DNA of 64,000 nucleotides from Tenacibaculum sp. Bg11-29 (GTDB taxonomy: Bacteria > Bacteroidota > Bacteroidia > Flavobacteriales > Flavobacteriaceae): positions 4,376,501-4,440,500 of the forward strand of contig NZ_PJBB01000003.1 of NCBI RefSeq assembly GCF_002836595.1, in the 5' to 3' direction. Below, in pieces: positions 8,155 to 17,918 of this stretch (positions within the stretch are counted from its first letter, which is position 1; every line of letters starts with the position of its first letter). The notes below the pieces were generated by a model that worked only from the letters and a program-made list of their open reading frames with translations, was not told where the DNA came from and did no database searches. Position numbers and translations under genes: made by a program.

Positions 8155-9261
8155 ATGATTATAAAACACTTAGAGAATAAAAAAGTTGTTTGGTTTAAAG
8201 ATACCAATGAATATATTGTTATTGAACCAATGGTAGCAGAAATACTTTCTTTGTTACATAACAAAACTGATAAAAAAGAAATTATCACTAAGGTTTTTAA
8301 TCAAATAAGTATACCACTAAAAGAAGCTGAAAATTTAGTGAGAGATATAGAAAACCTATTAAATAATCAACACTCTATAAAACAAGAATTAGTTCATGTT
8401 TCTAAACCTGATCATTTTGAACACAAAAAGTATTATAAAATAAATGATATTATTTTTAAGGTAAATTATTTATCTGAATTTGAATATGCTTTAGTACATC
8501 CCAAATTTGCGCATATAGCAATTACTACGACTAAAAAAATAACACATCATTTTGAAGTTTACAGTAATACCGAATTTATTTCTTTTACAATCAACAACAA
8601 TATTATCGGAACATGGAATTTAAGTGATGTTCATTATTTTCAAGGAAAATTTTCAATGAAAATTACTGAATTAATACATCATAAACCAGAAAATGAATGG
8701 CTAGGAGTTTTTCACGCTTCAGCTGTGAGTAATGAAACCGAATCTATTTTATTTTTAGGTGATTCAGGTAACGGAAAAAGCACTTCTTTAGCGCTATTAC
8801 AAGCAAATGGTTTTACTTGTTTAGCTGATGATTTTGTTCCTGTTGACGCTAAGAAACAAGAAGTATATAGTTTTCCTTCAGCTATTTCAATTAAGAAAAA
8901 TAGTTTACCAACTTTACTTCCTATATACCCTGAATTAGAAAACTCTGCTGAATACCATTTTAAAAGATTAAATAAAATCGTTAGGTACTTACCTACAAAT
9001 AATGTTAATCACAAATCAAAACAACCATGTAAAGCCTTAATTTTCATTAAATACAAAAAAGATAGTGATATAATTATTGATAAGATATCTAATATTAAAG
9101 CCTTTGAGCAATTAGTTCCTGATTCTTGGCTATCTCCAATACAAGAAAATGTTGAAACTTTCTTAAACTGGTTTTCAAACCTTCCTTGTTATCAACTTAC
9201 TTATTCAAACAATTCAGAAATGGTAGCAACGGTCTCGAAAATTTTTAATGATGAATTATAA
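8155..9261 (+). CDS. PqqD-like / HPr-kinase-like fusion protein
   Basis: 368 aa. Residues 1-90 look like a PqqD peptide-binding (RiPP recognition) domain: WFKDTNEYIVIEP, then IAEILSLL-type helix and a Val/Ile-rich helix. The C-terminal half is an HPr kinase/phosphorylase-related domain: Walker A GDSGNGKST at residues 202-210, then CLADDFVPVD, which fits the acidic residues of the HprK family. Relatives in lasso-peptide clusters phosphorylate a Ser on the precursor. No lasso cyclase or peptidase gene is present here. Its stop lies 14 bases inside the following gene, so the pair is translationally coupled. The peptide encoded at 7830-8003 is the obvious candidate substrate, but this is untested. 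Confidence 0.75.
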   Translation: MIIKHLENKKVVWFKDTNEYIVIEPMVAEILSLLHNKTDKKEIITKVFNQISIPLKEAENLVRDIENLLNNQHSIKQELVHVSKPDHFEHKKYYKINDIIFKVNYLSEFEYALVHPKFAHIAITTTKKITHHFEVYSNTEFISFTINNNIIGTWNLSDVHYFQGKFSMKITELIHHKPENEWLGVFHASAVSNETESILFLGDSGNGKSTSLALLQANGFTCLADDFVPVDAKKQEVYSFPSAISIKKNSLPTLLPIYPELENSAEYHFKRLNKIVRYLPTNNVNHKSKQPCKALIFIKYKKDSDIIIDKISNIKAFEQLVPDSWLSPIQENVETFLNWFSNLPCYQLTYSNNSEMVATVSKIFNDEL

Positions 9262-10324
9262 AGAAACCTTATTTTTTGTTGGGAAATGTTTAACCCTTAC
9301 TCACGAAAAACACAATCGAGATATCGTTGAGCTTGAATTAAAATCTAACAATATCAATTGGGATAATGTGGTTAAATTAAGCACAGCTCATTACGTTTTT
9401 CCTGCATTATATTGTAATTTAAAACGAGCAAACTTTCTACATTACTTACCTGAAGATTTAGTTGGATACATGAAACATATTACGGGTTTAAACCGTGAAA
9501 GGAATGAGCAAATAATTAAAGAAGCCAAAGAGCTAAATGAGTTACTACTTTCCAATAACATAACCCCTATTTTTTTAAAAGGAACAGGGAATTTACTTGA
9601 AGGTTTATATGAGGACATAGCTGAAAGAATGACAGGTGATATTGATATTTTATTTGAACAAGAAGACTGCATAACTGCTTTTAGAATACTTCAAGAAAAT
9701 GGCTACACCAATAAAGTATCAGAGCTATATAACGACCACAGACATTTACCTGCAATAACGCATCCAAAAAAAATTGCAGCTATTGAAGTTCATAAACAAA
9801 TGCTACGGATAGAAAAATCACCTTATTTTAATTATGATTCTGTAAAAAAAACTTTACAAATAATTAATAACACCACTTTTTTATCTTTTGATAATCAAAT
9901 TAAACTAACAGTATATTCGAAATTCATCAATGATAATGCCTACTTAATAAAAAACTTAAGTTTTAGAGCAGCTTATGACGTTTTTTTGCTTGACAAGAAA
10001 CTTGAATCAAAAACCGTTATTAAAGATATTAAGTTATCTAAAGAATTAAATGCTGGTTTAGAATTATATAATACGATACTATCTACTTTTAAAAACATTG
10101 AATTCAAATCAACTAAAGCAAGTAAATTATACCTAAAAAAGTATCTAAAAAACTTAGACAATGGACTCAATAAAAGAGCAAAGACTAATTTTATAAAACA
10201 TTACGTTTTCTATAAAGAAAGAATTAGAATAATACTTAAAGCTTTTTATAAAAAATCGTATTTAAAATTTATTTTTTCTAAACTAACAGATTACAACTGG
10301 TATAGAAAAAAAATTGGGTTCTAA
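9248..10324 (+). CDS. Nucleotidyltransferase family protein (PF14907 type)
   Basis: 358 aa, overlapping the kinase gene by 14 bases. The nucleotidyltransferase core is visible: PIFLKGTGNLL, then the metal-binding GDIDILF (Asp131 and Asp133), then a conserved EVHKQML segment. Proteins of this uncharacterised family are often next to PqqD/HprK-like genes in peptide clusters and may transfer a nucleotide or act on the phosphorylated product. No signal peptide. The last four bases overlap the convergent mpl gene. Confidence 0.75.
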   Translation: MMNYKETLFFVGKCLTLTHEKHNRDIVELELKSNNINWDNVVKLSTAHYVFPALYCNLKRANFLHYLPEDLVGYMKHITGLNRERNEQIIKEAKELNELLLSNNITPIFLKGTGNLLEGLYEDIAERMTGDIDILFEQEDCITAFRILQENGYTNKVSELYNDHRHLPAITHPKKIAAIEVHKQMLRIEKSPYFNYDSVKKTLQIINNTTFLSFDNQIKLTVYSKFINDNAYLIKNLSFRAAYDVFLLDKKLESKTVIKDIKLSKELNAGLELYNTILSTFKNIEFKSTKASKLYLKKYLKNLDNGLNKRAKTNFIKHYVFYKERIRIILKAFYKKSYLKFIFSKLTDYNWYRKKIGF

Positions 10325-11673
10325 ATTAATTCTTTAACTTCTTCAAAATTTAAACCTCCATAGTTTCCTGAGCTCATTAATAACAAAGCAGTATTATCTA
10401 AATTTTGATTAAATAGAAACTCTTTAAATGCTGTTGGATTTGTATAAATAACTAAATCATCACGCTCAAAAGCACTTGCTATTTGTGCTTCAGTAACTTC
10501 TTCTAACTGTTTTATTTTTACTGCGTGTGGCGAATAAAAAACTACCGCCTTATCAGCTTTATCTAGGGCTCCTTTATATTCTGCTAAAAACTCTGCATTT
10601 AAACTACTATAGGTATGTAATTCTAAACAAGCTAAAACAGCTCTCTTATTGTATTGTTTTTTAACAGCAGTTGTTGTTGCTTCTACTTTACTAGGACTGT
10701 GAGCAAAATCTTTAAAAATCACTGTAGATTCATTTTCTGCAACTTTCTCTAAACGCTTACTTGCTCCCTTAAAACTAGCAATGGCTTCATAAAATTCATC
10801 TTCATCAATACCCATATGCTGGCAAATCCATTTAGCTCCAGCTAAATTTTGTAAGTTATGATCTCCAAAAATTTCTAGAGGTAAATCACCTTCAGGAGTA
10901 TCAAGATAAGTAATTCCGTTTTCAATAAAATAATTAGGTGTTTTATATGGATACTTTTTTATTGGATGGCTTGAATTTTCAACAACATCTTTTAAAACTA
11001 AATCCTCCTCATTATACACCATCATCCCTCCATTAGTAAGAGAATCATTAAAAATTTTAAATTGTTCTATATAATTTTCAAAAGTTGGAAATACATTTAT
11101 ATGATCCCATGCAATTCCACTTAACAAAGCAATATTTGGTTTGTATAAATGAAATTTCGGGCGCATATCAATAGGTGAACTCAAGTACTCATCACCTTCT
11201 AAAACAATAAATTCATTTTCTTCAGTTAAATGTACCATCGTATCAAAACCATCTAACTGTGCTCCTACCATATAATCTACAGCTACGTCATGATAGTTCA
11301 ACACATGTAAAATCATAGATGTTATAGTCGTTTTTCCATGAGATCCGCCGATAACTACACGCGTTTTGTTTTTAGATTGCTCAAATAAAAACTCAGGATA
11401 TGAATAAATTTTAATTCCTAACTCTTGTGCCTTTAGTAATTCTGAGTTATCTTTTTTCGCATGCATTCCTAAAATAACAGCATCTAAATCATTGGTGATC
11501 TTTCCAGGAAACCATCCAAATTCTTCAGGTAACAACCCTCGTTTTTCTAATCTAGATTTAGATGGATCATGAATAGTATCATCACTTCCTGCTACTTGAT
11601 ATCCTTTTTCATGTAAAGCAATTGCTAAATTATGCATTGCACTTCCTCCGATTGCTATAAAATGTACTGTCAT
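10321..11673 (-). CDS. mpl: UDP-N-acetylmuramate:L-alanyl-gamma-D-glutamyl-meso-diaminopimelate ligase
   Basis: 450 aa cytoplasmic Mur ligase of the murein recycling pathway, joining recycled tripeptide to UDP-MurNAc. The N-terminus HFIAIGGSAMHNLA is the Mpl form of the Mur ligase nucleotide-binding start (MurC has GIGGxGM). The ATP-binding loop GGSHGKTTITSM and the C-terminal domain starting FKDFAHSPSKVEATT are both present. The gene is monocistronic and convergent with the nucleotidyltransferase gene. A good AGGAG ribosome-binding site stands just upstream of the ATG (reading from the minus strand), unusual in this AT-rich genome. Confidence 0.9.
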   Translation of the reverse strand: MTVHFIAIGGSAMHNLAIALHEKGYQVAGSDDTIHDPSKSRLEKRGLLPEEFGWFPGKITNDLDAVILGMHAKKDNSELLKAQELGIKIYSYPEFLFEQSKNKTRVVIGGSHGKTTITSMILHVLNYHDVAVDYMVGAQLDGFDTMVHLTEENEFIVLEGDEYLSSPIDMRPKFHLYKPNIALLSGIAWDHINVFPTFENYIEQFKIFNDSLTNGGMMVYNEEDLVLKDVVENSSHPIKKYPYKTPNYFIENGITYLDTPEGDLPLEIFGDHNLQNLAGAKWICQHMGIDEDEFYEAIASFKGASKRLEKVAENESTVIFKDFAHSPSKVEATTTAVKKQYNKRAVLACLELHTYSSLNAEFLAEYKGALDKADKAVVFYSPHAVKIKQLEEVTEAQIASAFERDDLVIYTNPTAFKEFLFNQNLDNTALLLMSSGNYGGLNFEEVKELI

Positions 11674-11828
11674 TTTAATCTCCTAAATTTTTATGTAAAG
11701 ATAACGAAGTAAAAGAGCTTAAGAAAAAGAGAAATGATCGTTTTTAAAAATTAATGCTTTTTTTTTCTTAAACCGCTGATTTTTATGTTGCTTTGTATTT
11801 TCTAAAACTGTTATAAATAATTACTACT

Positions 11829-14708
11829 ATGCAAAAAAAAATACTTTTTTCTTTGCTCTTATTCTCATTATCGTTATTTAATATTTTCTCTCAATGTGCA
11901 GGAGCAGATAATACGGTAACTATTTGTAATAAAGAGTCTGACACTAATTATCAAACATACAATCTTTTTAACCAATTACAAGGAACACCACTAGCAGGTG
12001 GTCATTGGTTTGCTAATAGTCCTATCAATCAAAACGCGATAAATAATAATACTGGTATTGTTAATTTGTGGGCAATAAATAGATTTGGCGAACATACTTT
12101 TACCTATACAAATCCAAATTGCAACGAAAGTTCAGAGATTACCATCTTTTTAGGAGGTTATCCTGGTGAAGACAATATAAATGGTGGTGCAAATGCCTGT
12201 AGCAATGATACAACTGTTAATTTATTTACTTTTTTAGACAATAACTTAACAAATTTAAGTGCCGATATTAATGGCGAATGGAAAGAAGTCCCAGGTACGC
12301 CTACTGGTTTTTTAACCGATAATATTTTCAATGCAGAACTTGCAGGAGCAGGTACCTATGCTTTAAATTACATTGTTAGTAATGTAAATTCTTGTGCTTC
12401 AAAAACGGCAACAGTAATATTAGAAGTTCATCGTAGTCCAAATGCAGGTATAGCCATGAATCTTGAAATTTGTGACACCGATAATTTAAGCCTATATGAT
12501 AACGTTAACTTGTTTGATTATGTTATGGGTCAAGATTCTAACGGTGTTTGGACTGACGTAAATAATACAGGACAAATTCAAAATGCATTAGATGCGACAA
12601 TCAATATTGAAGAAATTTATCAACTTTTTGGCTCTGGAAAGTACGATTTCACATATACTGTATATCCGCTTGGTGTCTGCGAAGAACAATCTGTTACTGT
12701 TTCAGTTATACTACCAAAAATAGCTGCTGCTTTTTCAGTTATAAATCAATGTAAAGACGATTCATTACTAATAGAAATTTTACATGAAGCTACTTTAGAT
12801 TCTTCAATGACTTATGATTTAGTATATGAAATTGTAAATACAACAACTAATAATATTGTTTACACTAATACTTTAAACGACATTAGTTTAACTGATGATG
12901 ACGGTAATATAAATTTAGAAAAAATAACACTTCCTAATGATACCTTAACACCTGGTAGTTATATAATAAGAACTGCCACAATTAATAATATAAACGGTAT
13001 TATTTGTAATTCTTTTATGGTAGTAGAAAAAAGTTTTATTATTTATGAAGGTAAGGCCAAAATAGAAGATACTTGTTATGATGAAGATGATCTAAACCTT
13101 ACCATTTATGATTTTTATAATGATGATGGAAGTTTGTTTACAGGTACAAAAACAGTTGATTATACAATAAAAGGTAGTACTAATGACTTAATTGTAAACA
13201 CGTATAGCCTTACTTTCTTAAATGGTGAAGCAATAATACCTATTAATTTTTCAAGCTTTCCTACTAATGAAAATGATTTTAACTTTACAATTTCATCAAC
13301 AAGCCAAAGCGGTTTAAACTGTATCAATTATGATTTTTCTATTAATAGAGTACCTGAAGACATTGAATTAGGTCTTACTATAGATAATGTATGTAATGCT
13401 TCTGACATAAAAGCTATTATAAACGCCCCAGCTATGGCAGATGGAGGATATACTATAAATTATGAAGTTTCAGAAGTAAATACGGCTAATATATTAACAG
13501 AAAATACTATTTTTTTTGCCGCTAGTGGAGGTAGCGCTAATTACAATATTGATATAAGTAACCTAGAAACTGGTACTTATAATGTTGTAATAAAAAGTAC
13601 TCAAAACGATACAACTCCATGTAGAACAGTATTTGATTTTGAAATACGAGAAAGTTTTTCTATAAATGGTATTCCCGATGCACCAGTGCTTAACGCAAAT
13701 CAATCATTCTGTTTATCAGACTATCACCCTAATTCACCTACACTTGCTAACATCGCTATTACTAGCGGAGAAAATTTAACTTGGTATGCTGATAATACAT
13801 CTACCACTCCTTTAAACTATTCAACAACTCTTGTTAACGGTGAAGACTATTATGTAAGCTCTAAAGACATAAGTAATAGTTGTGAAAGCTCTGACCGTAC
13901 AGCTGTAACAGTTACTATTTTAACTCCACAAATTGTAACATCTACAAATACAACCCCATTATTTTGCGGTATCGAAAAAGCCACTATTGCTAATTTAGAC
14001 GCTGAAGTAAACTCAGGAGAACTTTTATGGTATGATAGCCCTACTAATGGAAATTTATTAACTACAGATACTATACTAGTTAATGGAGTAACTTATTATG
14101 CTACAGAAAGCATTACTGGTTGTGAAAGTATTTCTAGATTACCATTTACAATTACTGTAATTGCTCCACCCATACCGGTAGTAGAGGGAATAACACTTTT
14201 ATGCGGATTAGAGAAACTTACATTACTTGATTTTGAAATGTCTCTAACCAATACCGCTAATTATAACTTTATTTGGTACGATGCTTTATTAGGAGGCCTA
14301 GAACTTGATAGTTCAGATTTACTTGAAGAAAACACTGTTTATTATGTTGCTAACATTCATCCTGGTTCAGGTTGTGAAAGTGAGCGAACTCCAATATCAG
14401 TAAGTCTTAACAACTGTAATCCTGAAGACTATGACTTTTTTATTCCTGACGGATTTTCTCCTAACGGTGATGGAGTTAACGATTTTTATTACATCCCTAA
14501 TATCGATTATTTTTATCCAGACTATCAATTAGAAATATTTAACAGGTACGGGCAATCGCTATTCAAAGGAGATGTTAATACTCCTAAATGGAATGGAAAA
14601 AGTACTTCTTCCAAAAACAATACTACAAGTGGAGTTTACTTTTACATTTTAAAATATAACAAAGATAATATTAAACCTAAACAGGGTAGAATTTACTTAA
14701 GTAAATAA
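11829..14708 (+). CDS. T9SS type B (gliding-motility C-terminal) secreted protein
   Basis: 959 aa. Signal peptide at residues 1-22 (ending FNIFSQ), then a long run of beta-sandwich units with Cys pairs, several with the Ig-like pattern LWYDSPTNG or TWYADNT. The last 90 residues form the type B sorting domain: DFFIPDGFSPNGDGVND, then LEIFNRYGQSLF, then GVYFYILKY. Type B substrates need a dedicated PorP/SprF protein, and such a gene begins four bases after this stop. Likely a cell-surface adhesin. The three genes from 11829 to 17728 form one operon ended by a terminator. Confidence 0.9.
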   Translation: MQKKILFSLLLFSLSLFNIFSQCAGADNTVTICNKESDTNYQTYNLFNQLQGTPLAGGHWFANSPINQNAINNNTGIVNLWAINRFGEHTFTYTNPNCNESSEITIFLGGYPGEDNINGGANACSNDTTVNLFTFLDNNLTNLSADINGEWKEVPGTPTGFLTDNIFNAELAGAGTYALNYIVSNVNSCASKTATVILEVHRSPNAGIAMNLEICDTDNLSLYDNVNLFDYVMGQDSNGVWTDVNNTGQIQNALDATINIEEIYQLFGSGKYDFTYTVYPLGVCEEQSVTVSVILPKIAAAFSVINQCKDDSLLIEILHEATLDSSMTYDLVYEIVNTTTNNIVYTNTLNDISLTDDDGNINLEKITLPNDTLTPGSYIIRTATINNINGIICNSFMVVEKSFIIYEGKAKIEDTCYDEDDLNLTIYDFYNDDGSLFTGTKTVDYTIKGSTNDLIVNTYSLTFLNGEAIIPINFSSFPTNENDFNFTISSTSQSGLNCINYDFSINRVPEDIELGLTIDNVCNASDIKAIINAPAMADGGYTINYEVSEVNTANILTENTIFFAASGGSANYNIDISNLETGTYNVVIKSTQNDTTPCRTVFDFEIRESFSINGIPDAPVLNANQSFCLSDYHPNSPTLANIAITSGENLTWYADNTSTTPLNYSTTLVNGEDYYVSSKDISNSCESSDRTAVTVTILTPQIVTSTNTTPLFCGIEKATIANLDAEVNSGELLWYDSPTNGNLLTTDTILVNGVTYYATESITGCESISRLPFTITVIAPPIPVVEGITLLCGLEKLTLLDFEMSLTNTANYNFIWYDALLGGLELDSSDLLEENTVYYVANIHPGSGCESERTPISVSLNNCNPEDYDFFIPDGFSPNGDGVNDFYYIPNIDYFYPDYQLEIFNRYGQSLFKGDVNTPKWNGKSTSSKNNTTSGVYFYILKYNKDNIKPKQGRIYLSK

Positions 14709-14712
14709 GACT

Positions 14713-15666
14713 ATGAAAAAGATACTTTTAGTAATTATATATATAAATACCGTTGCTGGTGTTTTTTCACAACAAGATCCACAGTATACACAGTACATGT
14801 ACAATCAGAATGTTATAAACCCAGCTTATGTAACTAATGAGTTAGGGGTAATTAATTTTGGATTCATGCATAGAACGCAATGGGCAAACGCTGTGGGCTC
14901 TCCAAAAACATATACTTTCTTTGCCCACGCTCCAATAACTGATAAATTTGAAGTAGGTTTATCTCTTATTACCGACAATGTTGGCGATAATGCTTTAAAA
15001 GAAAATAATGTGTATGCCGATTTTGCCTATACATTACAACTAAGCGAAAACCACCGGTTATCACTAGGACTAAAAGCAGGTTTTAGTAGTTTTAAAACAA
15101 ATTTCGCTAACTTTAGGTTTCCTGATGATAATACTATTAGTGGTGTTTTAACAAACGATTTAGCCTTTGATAATCAAAATAGCATAACCCCTAACTTTGG
15201 TTTTGGTGCTTTTTACTTTACAGATAAATATTATCTTGGGGTTTCTGTACCTAATCTTTTAAATTCAAAACATTTTACCGAAAAAAACGGTTTAAAAAGT
15301 ATTGGTGGAGAAGAAATACATTTATTTGCAAATGCAGGGTATGTTTTTACACTAAGCGACCTTATTAAATTAAAACCTTCTTTTTTATTAAAAGCCATTA
15401 AAGGATCTCCTATTGTTGTAGACACTTCTATTAACGTATTATTTAACGACCGTTTTGAAGGAGGTTTATCCTATAGAATAAACGATTCTTTTAGCGCTAT
15501 GTTTAACGTAAAAGCTACTGATAATTTAAGAATTGGGTATGCATATGATTACACAACAACAAACCTTAGTGATTTTAATTCAGGAACACATGAAGTGTTT
15601 GTTCTTTTTGATTTTGACACTTTAGGTCTTAAAAAAGGATATGATAAATCTCCTCGATTCTTCTAA
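14713..15666 (+). CDS. PorP/SprF family outer-membrane protein
   Basis: 317 aa outer-membrane beta-barrel. The family signature follows the signal peptide: QQDPQYTQYMYNQNVINPAY. The end is strand-rich with aromatic-tipped strands. PorP/SprF proteins work with T9SS to place type B substrates on the surface; SprF is needed for SprB in Flavobacterium johnsoniae. The partner is the protein encoded just upstream. The following gene's ATG lies 10 bases after the stop. Confidence 0.92.
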   Translation: MKKILLVIIYINTVAGVFSQQDPQYTQYMYNQNVINPAYVTNELGVINFGFMHRTQWANAVGSPKTYTFFAHAPITDKFEVGLSLITDNVGDNALKENNVYADFAYTLQLSENHRLSLGLKAGFSSFKTNFANFRFPDDNTISGVLTNDLAFDNQNSITPNFGFGAFYFTDKYYLGVSVPNLLNSKHFTEKNGLKSIGGEEIHLFANAGYVFTLSDLIKLKPSFLLKAIKGSPIVVDTSINVLFNDRFEGGLSYRINDSFSAMFNVKATDNLRIGYAYDYTTTNLSDFNSGTHEVFVLFDFDTLGLKKGYDKSPRFF

Positions 15667-15676
15667 AAAAAGCTAT

Positions 15677-17728
15677 ATGAAAAAAACAATTACAGTCTTA
15701 TTTACATTCTTCATTGTTATTTGTAGCAATGCCCAAGCAAATAGAGATTTTAAAAGAGCTAAAAAATACTTTGATAGAGCTTTTTATAGCAACGCTATTC
15801 CTTTATTTGAAAAAGCTATAAAAAAAGACAAGAACTTTAAAACAATAAAAAACTTAGCAGATTCATATTATTTTATAAACGATATGGATAAAGCAGCTAC
15901 AAACTATAAGCTACTTTTTAAGTATTATAAAAAATTAATAGACGAACCTTATTATTTCAGATATGCCAATACTTTAAAAGCAACTGGTGATTATAAAAAA
16001 GCTGATAACTTATTACGTTCATACTACAAAAAAAACGACGCTAAGAGACTTCAAAAACTGGAGAAAGAAATAGAATATCTTGAAAACATAAAAGCAATAG
16101 GTAATCGATATACTATTAAAAATTTAGCTATTAATACACCAAATTCAGAATTTGGAGCAATACAAAAAGGGAACAGTATTATCTTTTCTGCAGCTAAAAA
16201 AGATGATGAAGGCACCTCTAAAACATATGGTTGGACAGGAAATGGTTATTTAGACATTTATAAAGTATCATTAAATAACGAAACAGAACCATTTTCAACT
16301 TCAATAAACACAAAACTTCACGAATCTAATATCATTTTTACGAAGAATGCTAAAACAGCTTATTTTACTAGAAATAATCTAGTGAAAGGAAAACGTAAAA
16401 AGGACAATAAAAAAATTACTCATTTACAGATTTACAAAGCACAGTTAATTAATGGTAAATGGAAAAACATAACCTCACTACCATTTAACAATGATGAATA
16501 CTCATCAGAACACCCCGCTTTAAGTGATGATGAAAAAACATTGTATTTTTCTTCAGATATGCCTAACGGATATGGTTCTTTTGATATTTATGCTGTTACT
16601 ATAAATAATAATGGTACCTACGGAAACCCAAGAAACTTAGGAGCAACTATAAACACCCCTAAAAAAGAGCAATTTCCGTTTATTAGTAAAGATAATAAAT
16701 TATACTTTTCATCTAACGGTCATCCAGGTTTTGGCTCTTTGGATGTTTTTGTTAGTACAATTTCTAATAACAAATACAGCAAACCCGATAATATTGGTTT
16801 ACCAATAAACTCTGGTTACGATGATTTTTCATTTAACATAAACAACAAAACAAAAGAAGGCTTTTTTGCTTCTAACAGACCAGAAGGAAAAGGAAACGAT
16901 GATATTTATAAAATTGTAGAAGAGAAAGCTTTAATTATTGAAGATTGTAAACAATCTATTTCAGGTATAATTACTGATATTGATACTAAGGAGGTTATAG
17001 GAAATACACTAATTTTAATTGGTACAGATAATAATGATTTAAAAAAAATATATACAGATGCTAATGGGGCTTTTAGTTTTAGGGCAATTTGTGAAACTTC
17101 ATATATCGTTATAGCCTCTAAAGAAGGGTACCAAGAAAAAAGAAAGACAATCCCTACAAGTAAGCAAAGAAATAAAGATAACGATGCATCTATAGCCTTA
17201 AAATCGATTACTGAAATTGAAAAAGAAAAAAGAATTGCATTACAATTAAAAGCTAAAAAAGCACAAGAGTTAAAAACAACAGCCACAAATAAACTAAAAC
17301 TACAAAACAAAACAAAAATTGAGCAAGTCATTGCTAAAGAAAAAAGTTTAGAAAAAAATAACGGTAGAATTATTATTAAAACTGATGAAATAAACTTTGA
17401 TTATAAACTTTGGTATTTACGTAAGGATACTAAAAGAGCAATTAACTATGTGATTAAATTAATGGAAAAGTATCCAAAAATGGTTGTCGAAATAGGTACA
17501 CATTCAGATATTCGAGGAAATAATCGTTACAATTTAGAATTATCACAAAAAAGAGCAACCTCAGCAAGAATCTATTTTATAGAAAAAGGTATTAAACCCG
17601 AACGGGTTATAGCTATTGGTTATGGAGAAACACAACCTCTTATAAAATGTAAAACTGAAGATGCTTGTACTGAAGAACAACATGAAACAAATAGGCGATG
17701 TGAATTCGTTGTAAAACAAATATATTAA
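15677..17728 (+). CDS. PorE-like OmpA family protein (TPR, PD40, CRD, OmpA)
   Basis: 683 aa. Order of domains: signal peptide (residues 1-19), TPR-like helices (about 20-120), a PD40 beta-propeller (about 150-410, with repeats such as SDDEKTLYFSSDMPNGYGSFDIY), a carboxypeptidase-regulatory-like fold (about 430-510), an Ala/Lys helix, and an OmpA peptidoglycan-binding domain at the end (VEIGTHSDIRGNNRYNLELS). This is the PorE layout, anchoring T9SS parts to peptidoglycan. The start at 15677 gives a clean signal peptide (MKKTITVLFTFF); an in-frame ATG at 15641 would overlap the previous gene. Third gene of the operon. Confidence 0.88.
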   Translation: MKKTITVLFTFFIVICSNAQANRDFKRAKKYFDRAFYSNAIPLFEKAIKKDKNFKTIKNLADSYYFINDMDKAATNYKLLFKYYKKLIDEPYYFRYANTLKATGDYKKADNLLRSYYKKNDAKRLQKLEKEIEYLENIKAIGNRYTIKNLAINTPNSEFGAIQKGNSIIFSAAKKDDEGTSKTYGWTGNGYLDIYKVSLNNETEPFSTSINTKLHESNIIFTKNAKTAYFTRNNLVKGKRKKDNKKITHLQIYKAQLINGKWKNITSLPFNNDEYSSEHPALSDDEKTLYFSSDMPNGYGSFDIYAVTINNNGTYGNPRNLGATINTPKKEQFPFISKDNKLYFSSNGHPGFGSLDVFVSTISNNKYSKPDNIGLPINSGYDDFSFNINNKTKEGFFASNRPEGKGNDDIYKIVEEKALIIEDCKQSISGIITDIDTKEVIGNTLILIGTDNNDLKKIYTDANGAFSFRAICETSYIVIASKEGYQEKRKTIPTSKQRNKDNDASIALKSITEIEKEKRIALQLKAKKAQELKTTATNKLKLQNKTKIEQVIAKEKSLEKNNGRIIIKTDEINFDYKLWYLRKDTKRAINYVIKLMEKYPKMVVEIGTHSDIRGNNRYNLELSQKRATSARIYFIEKGIKPERVIAIGYGETQPLIKCKTEDACTEEQHETNRRCEFVVKQIY

Positions 17729-17734
17729 TTTAAT

Positions 17735-17763
17735 AAAAACGAGCCAATTGGCTCGTTTTTTGT
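17735..17763 (+). terminator. Terminator of the T9SS type B operon
   Basis: Perfect hairpin AAAACGAGCC AATT-type centre GGCTCGTTTT followed by a T-run, 7 bases after the PorE-like stop. Confidence 0.85.
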
Positions 17764-17918
17764 TTTGTAAACAATCTAAATATTACAATAATTATTAATT
17801 ATCTTTATAGCTAAACTCAGTCAATACACAATTTTACTTCTTAAAATAGGTTGTTAACTAATTATCGATTGCTTTTAATTTTAATTTACGCGTGCTTTAG
17901 GGCATCAAAACATAAGTT

